A program made the position numbers and the translations under genes. Below, piece after piece: positions 9,440-20,700 of a stretch of DNA of 64,000 nt. Source of the stretch: Holothuria scabra (Eukaryota; Echinodermata; Holothuroidea; Aspidochirotida; Holothuriidae); the NCBI GenBank assembly GCA_037179385.1, contig CM074194.1:3737001-3801000 (forward strand), written 5' to 3'. Below the pieces are notes generated by a model, which did not search any database, was not told where the DNA came from, and saw nothing but the letters and a program-made list of their open reading frames with translations. How positions within the stretch are numbered: position 1 is the first letter of the stretch; every line of letters starts with the position of its first letter.

Positions 9440-11095
9440 GGCTTTAGAAATGGCATGTCCTGTGAAACACAGTTGATCGAAGCTTTGAATGATTGGGCCA
9501 GCACTTTAAACAAAGGAAAAGGCCAGATTGATGTTATTCTTCTAGATTTTAGCAAAGCATTTGATGTTGTCCCCCACCAACACCTCCTCCTTAAATTACG
9601 TAATTACGGGATTACTGGGAAAACCAATGCTTGGATTAATGCATTTCTTACAGGCAGATCTCAAGAAGTTGTTGTCAATGGGACTCACTCTGCCCTTAGG
9701 CCAGTCATGTCAGGACTGAGTGCCCCAAGGCACTGTTCTGGGACCACTCTTGTTCCTCATCTACATCAGTGATATTGAAAAAAAATCTCTCCAGGTCTAT
9801 CCGTCTCTTCGCTGATGATAGTGCACTTTACAGGCCCATCTCATCCTTGAAGGATGCAGTATTACTCCAGGAAGACCTCTTTAAGTTACAAAATTGGGCC
9901 ATCACTTGGCAAATTGCCTCCAATGTTTCCAAGAATAGACTACTGTGTATAACTTATCGTAAAATTTGCAGATGTAATTTTATCTACAAAATGTACCACC
10001 AAAATGCTTCTTCCACGACTCCTACTTCCCCTGATCTGCTTGCTCTTGCGCAAAGTAATATCAACATACCCGTGGCTGCTTCTGAATTTTGTGACCTGGA
10101 AGAAGTTACTTCCGATAGGTATCTTGGTGTCACTCTCGACAGCAAACTGAATTTCAATCAACACATTGATGAGATCACAAACTAGGCTACTAAGCTTTTA
10201 AATTTGTGTCGCCGTTATCTGCACATGTGTTCTAGAGAAATCAAAACTACAGCTTACTTTGCTATTCTCCGTCCTCATCTTGATTATGCTTCAACGTGTT
10301 GGAATCCTTACACTAAACTGAATATAGATAAAATTGAAGCAGTTCAGAGACGCGCAGCACGGTTTGTTCTTAATTACTATGATTATACATGACGCTAGAA
10401 TCGAATAGCAAGATTTAGCCATCTGTTAGTTAACTGCCCAATTACAGAGACAAGCTTCACCCGAGAAAATGTCTCTTTCTCGGGTAACATTGGCTACAAC
10501 GTCCTATTCAATTCTAGCAGCATGATCTCACGTGCAGATATTTCAACAAAAATCTCCCAGACCCTAAAATGGAAATCCTTGCAGCACCGTAGGGCCTTAG
10601 CTGATCTTTGTATGTTTTACAAAATAAGAAACAACCTTGTGAACATTCCATTCCCACCTATTATCACCCCTTCCATCAGGCATGCTAACTGTTATAATCA
10701 TGTTCAGGCCCTGCACTCTGAGGCATTCAAATACCAGTTCTTTGTTAGAAGTACTCGCCTTTGGAATTCTATCCCCCATGTAATTAAGATTGAACCGTCT
10801 ATTTCATCATTTCGTGCTGCTATCTCTAATTAACTGGATCCTCTCCCATAGGTGGATCAGAGACCCATCGGCAAATACATGGGTCCTCATTCAGTCAACT
10901 CTTTAGGGCCCTTGTCGTTTGTTTTTACTTGCACTGGTCTCTTTGTGGTTGTTTGGTTTGTGGTTTTGTCTGTATTTCAATTTAGTTCCTAGTTGCACTT
11001 TTTGTTTTGGTTGTGTTGCCCTTGTTGGCTTCTTTTAACTGTTATCTGTGCACTCTGTGATGGCTGTCTTAGCCTTTTGGAGTTGGGAAGTGAAG
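9440..11095 (+). pseudogene. Dead CR1/Jockey-type LINE: partial reverse transcriptase plus 3' UTR
   Basis: A non-LTR retrotransposon truncated at its 5' end. The frame from 9455 reads through the RT palm motif VILLDFSKAFDVVPHQHLLL and the following GITGKTNAWINAFLTGR block, then shifts frame near 9725. In the next frame PQGTVLGPLLFLIYISD is readable, followed by the catalytic RLFADDSALY motif (near 9808). Further frames carry VTSDRYLGVTLDSKLNFNQH, then IDKIEAVQRRAARFVLNYYD, and finally the C-terminal part 10522-10833 ending RLWNSIPHVIKIEPSISSFR. The order of motifs matches CR1/L2/Jockey-superfamily RTs. The endonuclease domain is absent, there are at least two frameshifts plus a stop, and a 128-bp element interrupts it at 10393. 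After 10833 a TTTGTTTT-rich 3' UTR runs to about 11095. It is not expected to make an enzyme. Confidence 0.85.
10393..10520. mobile_element. 128-bp MITE inserted in the LINE, 5-bp target duplication
   Basis: The pentamer CATGA lies on both sides (10388-10392 and 10521-10525). The insert begins CGCTAGAATCGAATAG and ends CTATTCAATTCTAGCAG, which are inverted repeats of each other. Inside is a perfect 10-bp hairpin, ACCCGAGAAA / TTTCTCGGGT with a 7-nt loop. It carries no gene and so must have moved with an enzyme encoded elsewhere. Removing it would not restore the host LINE frame, so the LINE was probably already decayed. Confidence 0.75.
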
Positions 11096-11117
11096 ACTGA
11101 AGCAAGATCTCCGCCTA

Positions 11118-11365
11118 CAATCTTGGACAAAACTAGATGAAACACCCCCGCTCCCCGTGCAACGTTGAAGATTATAAGGCTAATTCGGGACGCACCGTTT
11201 TCTTTGGGAACCACGTTGTACTGGAGGAAGGGGGGGGGGGGGCTCGTAAATCGCTATTTCCTGTAGGATACAGCATTTTAAAGGGGATAGAGGCCGTGTA
11301 AATAGCACTTGGCACCATAAACAACATAAAGACTTGAGGTGTTTCAACAGTTTTGTCCAAGATTG
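11118..11365. mobile_element. Mariner/Tc1-type MITE upstream of ARL3
   Basis: The element is flanked by TA at 11116-11117 and 11366-11367. Its termini are CAATCTTGGACAAAAC (left) and GTTTTGTCCAAGATTG (right), perfect inverted repeats. The similarity continues inward (TGAAACACC / GGTGTTTCA) to about 30 bp. TA duplication and this size are typical of Tc1/mariner non-autonomous elements. It contains a poly-G run at about 11230-11242. It ends about 350 bp before the ARL3 start codon. Confidence 0.7.
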
Positions 11366-11467
11366 TAGCTTTTTCTCGGATGTGGGGAATATCTCGATCG
11401 TAACTTGTACGTTACCTGGAATTATCCACATAGATCCAGATTCTCACTTGAAATATTTCACACTAGC

Positions 11468-11716
11468 GCCATCTTTATTTTCACTTGAACGGTCTCCCTG
11501 ACGTCACGTAAACATACATTGCTATTCTGTGCAAATGTTCAAACACCCGTAACTGCCTGTATGGCGTTTTAGAAAGCTACCGAAAAGCAATTGGAGTTTT
11601 CAGTATATGCTTTCTTTGTTCGTAGATAACATCAGTTATTGCAGTTGCACATCACAAGCAAACAACTGATTTGGGTTTCACTGGTCCTCTTTGCTGTGCA
11701 GCCTACACTGTGAGAC
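11468..11716 (+). promoter_or_regulatory. Candidate ARL3 promoter and 5' UTR
   Basis: No TATA box is evident. A GCCATCTT motif (YY1-type) lies at 11468-11475 and a perfect palindromic CRE, TGACGTCA, at 11499-11506, about 210 bp before the ATG. Such motifs are common close to transcription starts of TATA-less housekeeping genes. The position of the start site is inferred. TAGGCCTA/CTAGCC-rich DNA follows just downstream in intron 1. Confidence 0.4.
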
Positions 11717-11719
11717 ATG
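11717..11719 (+). CDS. ARL3 coding exon 1 (ATG only)
   Basis: The ATG is followed immediately by the donor GTAAGG at 11720. Joined to exon 2 it gives MGLLELL, the conserved ARL3 N terminus with Gly at position 2. The alternative in-frame ATG at 14030, upstream of the exon 2 acceptor, would give [12 protein letters not shown] and does not fit the family. Confidence 0.8.
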
Positions 11720-14700
11720 GTAAGGCTTAACTTATACTCTAGCCTAACGTTGTAGCAAAACACAACACAACATAGACTGTTAAGCCTAGCCTAGCCTATC
11801 CTGAATAAACCTAAGTTACACTGATGACTGAGTTACACTTTTGACTTACGCCTAGCCTAGAACCTAATACAGGCTAGGCCTGCCCAAATGCCCTAGGCTT
11901 CTGCATAGGCCTACTTTACTGCACCTCTTTAAATTTCTCTCATAATGTTTTCTGATGTGATAAATGAAATTATAATTAATGAAGGCTAAACCAAAACTGA
12001 CCTCGAATGCAGAACCTTCTCATTGAATTTCAGCATTGTAATGTTAGGCCTAACTTCGGGGGTCCGTTAGTTTCCGCCCTCGATAGTTTCTGCCCGTTAC
12101 TTTCCGCCCCTAAAAATCTTGGGGCGGAAAGTAATGTTTGAACTAACATGTGACAAAAATAACTTTTAGCCTAACTTCAATTTTCAAATTCAAGTAGGCT
12201 ACAAGGCAGCAACAGAATTTATGGCTAGGCCTAGACCTAAAAATTTTTCAGTATCCTCATCAAAAATCATCGAAAAGAATGAATTTTACCACCATTTTTC
12301 TAAACGTCAAGTCTAGTTACGGAGTTGTATTTTTTTATGTATAAGTAGTCTGCTTGTCTATAGGTAGACTTACACTGGATGTGTGAACAGTTGTTCACAG
12401 CACTGAATACCATATACCTGTACGTAAGTACGTATAAGTATACTTAAGTCTACAGTAAGAATGTTGCTTGGAAAGACGTCAACATGGCAGTAATGGGTGT
12501 CGCATTGAATAGTAAAAGACATCGATGAAAGTTTGAAAAGTTGATGAAATCTTCATTTGACGAAAGTACCACTGAAATCACATTACTTTCCGCCTCCCAA
12601 AAAGATGTTTTCTGCTAAAAATAAAAGGGACGGAAAATACCAATTTTGAGGGGCGGAAAGTAGCGAGGACGGAAACTAACTGTAACCCTAACTTAGGCAC
12701 TAACGTCAGGCCTAGTACTAGTAGGGTCTACAAGTAGGCCCTAGTGGAGCATGGTGGAACAGGTTGCATATGACTTATGAGCAGGGCTGGTTATTTCGTT
12801 AAGGAAGTGGAGATGAAGATTAAGTTAGATACTTTTTGATGGTTTGCAACTGCTTGTTGTTCAAATGATACCACCCTGTTTCTAATAATGACCACCCTAA
12901 ACAAAAAGTTATATCTCCCATTTATTTTCCACGATTTTTTAGTGAAAAACTATGACACAGTAGAATGACATACATTGTAATCATTTCTTTTTTTTTGTAA
13001 AGTTTTCATCTAGGTGTGCAAAAAGTCACACTCCTCACAGTGATTTGAGAAGAGTGATGGTTGGCTATCACACACACATGCTTCAAAATTCAGGGCCTGA
13101 ATGGAAGGAAAGCGACTTGGAACCTACCTCGCAAAGTGAACTGTGGCTTTCTTAGCTTTCAAAACCACCGTCTTCCAAAGGGAATAGGACTGCATTCAGT
13201 TTTAGACGCAAACTTCATTACCATAATATGATTTATTCATGTACTCTCTAATGAATCATGAGCTGTTTTTGAGTGAGTGTGCGTACTCCTGTAGTCGTAA
13301 ACTGGAAGCCTAGACTGAAACCTGAGATGCCCTATAATTATTGTGTTGCATAACCACTGTGCGGTGGGTACTACCAGGACGTGGGTATTACATTGACGTA
13401 CCAACCCCATGGGTGGTATGGGCTACCACACAGAACCAATGTTGCCCTCTTGTGAATGTTCACAAACATTCAACCAGTCTCGAGGCCACATTTTTCTATG
13501 AATATTCAAAAGAATTTGTTCGGTGTTCATTTTTGGCAGGCGTTAGGGATATGACTGAAAAGGGAATATGCCATACAGCCTGCTATGCAAGTAACTTGGA
13601 ACCTGGTATAATTCACACAAGCTATGAAGGCTTGTGGGTATGTACTTTGTAATACTGGTGGTTTGCAAGTTGCATGTGCATTACTGCTTTCAATGGTTGA
13701 AACTAAAACATGACGATTAGAATTTGCAAACAGAAAACAGTCATTGCCATAGAATACAAATTAACTTATTTTTCACAAGTTGTGTTGGATATTGTGAAGA
13801 GTTACAGTATGAACTAAATTTTCCCATGTGTCAAATTATGACTTGGTCAACAAATTATGTCCTCACGGCCGATCCCTCGACCAAGAGGCATTTTATGTGT
13901 CACTCTTGAAAAAAAAAGTAAGAACCTTCAAATTTTCCTTGGACCCTTGCAAGGAAAAGGGTTAGGGGTACCATAAGTCTTCAGTTCTTAGCCCAATTAT
14001 GAAAGCTATGTTATGTTCTTTAAAATTTTGTGATGTTCTATCTACAGGGTCTGTTAGAATTACTAAGGAAGCTGAAGTCGTCACCACCTCATGAAATCCG
14101 TGTCCTGTTACTTGGGCTAGATAATGCAGGGAAAACAACGATTCTTAAATCATTAGCAGGAGAAGAAGTATCCAAAGTAACGCCAACCCAAGGATTTAAT
14201 ATAAAAAGTGTTAAACAAGACAAGTGGAATCTCAATGTGTGGGACATTGGAGGTGAGTAAAGCTGACCATGTGTTGAAAAAATTGGAAAGCTAGGAGGCT
14301 CCATCCTAGGAAATTTTGACATATGGATTGAATTTTGGGAATTGGAGAGTTTCCCTTTCTGTATGAACTAACAAAGACAATTGTGGGAAATTATAAACCC
14401 TGGAAAGTATTTTTACTCCCATTCTGGGAAATAACATTTTCCAGCTCTGTACATGTACTAACTTCAAGAGTGTTCAAAGTCATTTACGTAAACAGGTTTA
14501 AGCTTCTGGGGTTCTTTTTTCCTGAAATTGTTGACCCAACTTTGATATAGAGCTCTACAAAATGTGCCTTACAATATTGCATTGTACAGTAGTACTTAGT
14601 CCAGTTCTGTGTGGCAAAGTGAGATGCCATAGGCCTACCAGATATGATGAGAAACAAATTTTGCTTAAAAATCTCTGCAGAAAACAGTGACTGCATTTAA

Positions 14701-17700
14701 TTTTTTCATTTATTAAATATGAGGCCTGTTTTGCTGTTGAAACTTGTAATTTGAAAAGTCTAGTAAATTAACATTTAGGCAGTGCAAAAGAGGTTTATAG
14801 ACCAAATGTTCAATAATTTTTTGTTCAAAGAAAAAGAATTATGGAAAACATTTATTGAAGGAATAAACTGAATTTGTCAGACTATTGTGGGTTATGACCT
14901 GTCTGGACTCTTAATTTGAAAGTAATAACAGATTCAGCAAAATCTGTTGGAGAATAAACTGTCAGTGTTTAATGAATCAGAATGCAGGATTCTAAATAAC
15001 CAGTCAGTAGAGGTGGTAGAAACTGCAAATTCATATCTATGTAAATACTGTACTATTGTGTCCTGATAATTCCAGAATAAGTGTGTATAGTAAGTAACAG
15101 AGTTGTAACAAGTGAGGCAATTTAGCAGTTGTTTTGAGTAATTTACTACTTTCAATAATACAACATTTGATTTGAGTCATTGTATTATTTTTTATGAAGT
15201 TAGTTAGTTAGATGAGATGTAACGACACACCAACACGAATGTGTTATATAGCTACATATCAATTTGGTAAATATATCAAGTTTATATAAGGTTTCAAAGT
15301 TTCAAAGATTGTAAAATCCAATTCTGGCCTCAAAAAGTTCAAATGTGGAGGAAGTCCTCCCTTTAGTTGCCTCTTATGACAGGTGGGAGTAACTGTGGGC
15401 ATATTGTACAACCCCCAGCCCACAGGGGGTGTTATTTTTTATAAAAAAAAGATGTTTTGCAGATCGTCAAGTCATTTCCCTTTTATAGAAATCAGTTATT
15501 CAAGACAAAGTTATGACTCATTACAGTTTGCAACTGTGGTACTAGGCATTCACATTTTTTAAATTTGTGGAAAAAGAAAACTGCTTAGAGCCTAAAATTG
15601 CTGTCTCACTTAAATTCCTTCATTCACTGCCATTAACTATCTAGTGCTTTCACATTATATCACATTTGGGGAATCACACCAGGGTCAGACAAAAATCAAC
15701 AGTTTTAGTAAAACACTCACATATGGATTTGTCAGCTAGTTCCCAGCTAGCTACACGAAGTAAATGTGTATGCCTGTCAAAAGGGGCAGGCTTACAGTGA
15801 CCTCTGTGAAAGCACTCTATACATCAGTTTGTAAAATTCTTCATTTTTTCACCTTCTGACAGGTCAGAGAAATATTAGACCATACTGGAGGAATTATTTT
15901 GAAAATACAGATGTCCTGATATATGTTATAGACAGTGCAGACAGGAAAAGACTGGATGAAACTGGTTTGGTAAGTTGCAAGGGTATTTCATAGGTGGTGA
16001 AAAGTACAGTTTTATGGTGTTCATTACAAACAAAAACAAAAAAGGATAAAATAATTATTAAAAAAGTGAAAAAAAAAGAAGATATAACATATGATATAAC
16101 AGAAGTTACAGAACCATAATGTTGGCCAAAAGTAGAATTTTTGGTCATTTTTGCAAGATGGTAGGCACAGGTTGTTCTGGAGTATTTTGTCCAATGAAAC
16201 AGATGGGCTTGTGGCCCTTTTTATGAAATTCTACAATTAACCTCTCCTTGTACAGATTCCATTTTATTGGCAACATGGCAATGTTTTATTTTTATCATAA
16301 TGATAGGAACTACCTTTAAGAAGTCCCTCAAGTGTGTTCAATCCTCTCTAAATTTGTAATATTTTGAATCACCAAATTTCTTTTTAAATCGCATTCTATT
16401 CAGAAACTAAATATTGCATATTCAAGGTTGGCAAATGAGTTGCACCTCTTTAGGCTAATTACACAAATTCATTCATCTAGGAAATAGGGTAGACTCATAT
16501 GCTAGTCACTAGTGTAAAGTATGTGAGGGGAGGGGGCAGTGACTTCCCAGCCCACTTGAGCTCTTGGGATGTTTTGTCAGTACATTGGCTGACATTGTTG
16601 GTACATCCATCCAGCTAACGGGAATGTGGAAAGATATTGCAATATGAGTAACACATATATTATGATTATTTTTGCAAAGAAATTTCAAATTCAAAAACAA
16701 GTACAAAAAATGGGCACCCCAGGTGTATCTATCCAGATTGGAGCTACTGCATTTCTTCTTTAATGTGTAGCAATAGCAGTTAGTACAATGTAGTTGTAAG
16801 TGTGGTACTAGGTGTGTCATCTAAATATGTTGCAAAGTTTGATTTGTCATAAAATATAATGTTATTAATGTATTTGCAGCCCTCATTTTCTTTCAGCCTG
16901 ATGCTCAATTTCATTTATTGGTCTAACAAACACTAAGCTGAATAATACGATTAATGTTTTCATCTTTGTTTTTCAGGAACTTACAGAACTTTTAGAAGAG
17001 GAGAAACTGCAGGGCGTCCCATTACTAATTTTTGCCAATAAACAGGATTTACTTAGTGCAGCACCCTCTGGCGAAATAGCTGACAGCTTAGGACTTAACG
17101 ACATCAGAACACGAACATGGCAAGTACAGGCATGCTCTGCAATGAATGGTGAAGGATTGGAGGTAATCTCAAGTTTTGAAAAGTTGTCATGTTAAAAGAA
17201 TGTCTCAGAACCAAATTTATGTTTGAGTAGTTAGAGAGAAAATGTTGTAAGCATTCTTGTGAAATTTTCATTTACTTCCCATGTTTAGTTCTCAAGATAT
17301 TATTATCAAAAGGTGACACATTTTCTACTAAGAGTGAACCTGAAGCAAGCATGCATGATGTCACAGATTCGCATGTCTTCACGCCTTCTTTTTGCTTTAA
17401 TATTTACCACCAAGTTTGTTCAACTTCACCCTTACACATTGATTCCATAAGTGTATCCATAGTGATGGCATTTTGAAAACTTTATATACCTCAAGGGCAC
17501 GACAGCACCCTGACTCAATCCAAGGTCACAAACAATGGGTCCATGAAAAACAGAGAAAAGGAAAAACACTGGCCATCATTGTTATCCATGACATCACACC
17601 TCCTTTATACTTCAAGCTCACTTTGTGTAGAAACTGTGTCAGCTTCCAATATTTATATCAAATATCAATTGCTTTTAACCTTGCCTGTGATATCAAAAGT

Positions 17701-20700
17701 ATACTATACACATGTGCAGCATAATTCTGTTTTAAAAGAAGGATTTAAGGATACATCAAGTTTTGACATGTTAGAGGTGTACTTATTCTAAGAATTTCAG
17801 TGAACTTTGCATTAAAATCCAATGCTTGGTTCTCAAAATATGAGAATGTAAAGTTGTCACATATGCAACAAAAGATGAAGATGAAGCAAGCACATATGAC
17901 ACAATATTCTCACTCACATTAATAGATATTCTTTTGTTTTTCTTTAAACATTGCAACCAATTTTCTCCTCAACAATTTCATATTATTAGAATGTGTTTGC
18001 ACAAGTGGCATGAGAACTTTGCAAAGTTTGCCTTCCCCACATGGAAGTCCTGTCCCTATTAACTCTAAGGTCAACACAACAGTCTGAAAAACAAAAACAA
18101 AGGGAAACGAAGTATTCCCTGTCAATGTGAGGAAGTGATATAAGCTCTGTTGCTCTCAAACTTACTTTGGAACTCAAATCAAGAGACTTCATTACTGATT
18201 TCTCAAGAAGTTAGTGTCTGATTTGAATGGAACTTTCACCATACTCTGTAGATTTGGTTCCTCTTTCACATATGAAAATGACAATTTTGCTGAAACTTCC
18301 CCTTTGATAGGTGCATCATTCAATCCTTTCCTGTTTTTGTGGTCATACATTGCTGCAGCAGTATTTCTTTATTTTAGACACTACTGACATAAATTTATTC
18401 TTGTGTAAATATAGTAAAAACCACAGTTATGTGTTTGTCTCAAAAGGATACTTGTAAGAAATCACACTTGACCCCTTAAAACAGTAACTATGAAATATAG
18501 AATCTAGAAGGGTTGATAATGACAAACTACAAGTATTAATGCTAAGTATACCTACATATCCCCCCTCTAAAAAACCTACTAGCGTTGTGCATGGAGCTCC
18601 TCATAAGCAAAGGAGAAAGGATAACAATTCAATACCAAATAGAAAACACAAATAGAAAACATATCGTGGGTTGCGCTAGTTTAAACCACAATGTTGTATA
18701 TTAAATTGAAACTGAATCCACAGGAGCACAGGAAGAGATTTTACTGGGGGCAGAGGGATTTTCCCTGGAAAATTTTACAAATTTTCCAGGGAAATTTTCC
18801 AAGTCAAAACTTCTTAAACACGATATCTTGAGAACGGTACATTTGCCTATGCTCATATTTGGTGTGTGGGTTGGTCATATTGATTAGATAATCCCTATTG
18901 ATTTTCGTGGAGGTCAAAGGTCATTTGGGGTCAAGAGAGGTCAATAGGTAAATTCCTTAGAAATTGCTATTAAACACAGTATCTCAAGAAGAGTAAGTGT
19001 GACTTATCTCATATTTGGTGTGTGCATTGGCCATATTGAGTAGATGATCCCTATTGTTTTTGGTGGAGGTCAAAGGTCATTTGGGGTCATGAGAGGTCAA
19101 AAGGTCAGAACTTCTTAAACACGATATCTCAAGAACGGTACATGTGACTAGGCTCATATTTAGTGTGTGGATTGTTCATATTGAGTAGATCATCCCTATT
19201 GATTTTCCCAAAGGTCAAAGTTCATTTGAAGTCAGCATGTTCAAAGCCTGACAAGCTTTCCTGCACAGTCTTTCAAGAAAGGTCACTTGTAGGGTGCTGT
19301 AACTTGTCATGTAGATGGCACATAGTGAATACATGGTCCCAGAAGTTTTTGGTGGAGGTCAAATGTCATTTGGGTTCACAACAGGCAAGGGAGATCTCAA
19401 TGTAGGAAGATTGTTTGTCTTGCATGTGTACTTTGTGGGCACATTATGGAGCCCTGTTAATTGAAAAACATTGTTAAGCAATGTCAATGTGAAATAAGGC
19501 CTTACATTTCAGCGGCAAGGAATCAATAAGCCTTTTGGCTTTCTGGTTTCAGAAAGTACTGTAGTTCAGGTAATCAAAGCAACCATAATAGTATCTACTG
19601 CGTATCAAACAGAGGATACTTGACTTGTACTCTGTAATGTGGTGTTCCTACAATCCGACAATTTAAGGCAAATTACAAATCTTGTTAATTTCTGGATTAA
19701 TAGGGTTCCCATTTTTTGTTAATTTTCAAGGACATCAAAGTCATTTGGAAGGGCATTACACCAAAAAACAAATACAAAGGGCTACCACTAATAGCTAAGG
19801 TTACACCTTTCTGTTGAAATGTCTCTAATGTATGTTCTAATGTATGGATGACTAGGTAAGGATTAGGGCTTGTTCTAACACTAACCTCAATGCAGTCAAC
19901 TTTTTGGATCATAGAGACATCATTATATAGAGAGCTATCCTCAATACTCGAAATTTTTATTTAAACGAGCATGTTTTAAAAATACCTCTTTATCAAGTTA
20001 TTAGACAACATAGTTTACCAGCATCATAACTGTGTGGGAGATCTCTCATGTTTGTAGAGGTCAAAGGTTGGGGTCACAAAAGGGCAAAACCATGTAGACA
20101 TGACATTTTTATGTGGCTATTGAACTGTGGAGAGATCTCATACTCAGCTTGTGAATTGCTGATATTTAGCATGTTGATGGTCTTTTTAGGTAGTGCTCCC
20201 CATTGTTTTAAGTGAGTGTGAAAGGTCATTTTGGGTCACATGATCTCAAAAGGTTTCATCCTTACTAGTATACCTTAGCATTTGTGAGGGATCTCTTGTC
20301 ATGTGGGCATCCATGTTCATTATTACAATAACATATGGCAAGGAATCACTAAGCCTTTTGGCCTTCTAGTATAGATTAAATGATAGTCAATATCAAGTTT
20401 TTGCAAGGTGGATGAGAGCGATGCCATAGTTTTTCCTCAAGGGAAACCAAAACAGGAGTTTTAATATATTTAAGATTACACACAATGATAAGACAGTATA
20501 TGTACAGGTAGTTCATTCACCTCAAAACCTTACAACAAAAAATGGCTATAAGTCTGCAACAAATCATCTAGAAAATCATTAGATTGATTAAAAGGATCAT
20601 CTGCAAACAAAGGAATTCTTTAATTACATTACACTCTGAACTTGGGTAAAAAGAACCAATTTCTTTGGCTTTTCTTTGAACGTAATCAAGGCTCTTGAGC

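Noticed and set aside
11468..11716. RFX X-box in the ARL3 promoter, expected for a ciliary gene
   Set aside because: Only weak half-site resemblance (CCGTAACTGCC); no paired palindromic X-box could be seen.
13341..13652. 103-codon open frame in ARL3 intron 1 as an alternative exon
   Set aside because: No homology recognised, no flanking splice signals in phase with ARL3, and composition not clearly coding.
14030..14260. ARL3 starting at the ATG at 14030
   Set aside because: This ATG lies in intron sequence before the CTACAG acceptor. It would add MMFYLQ before GLLELL and lose the conserved Met-Gly start.
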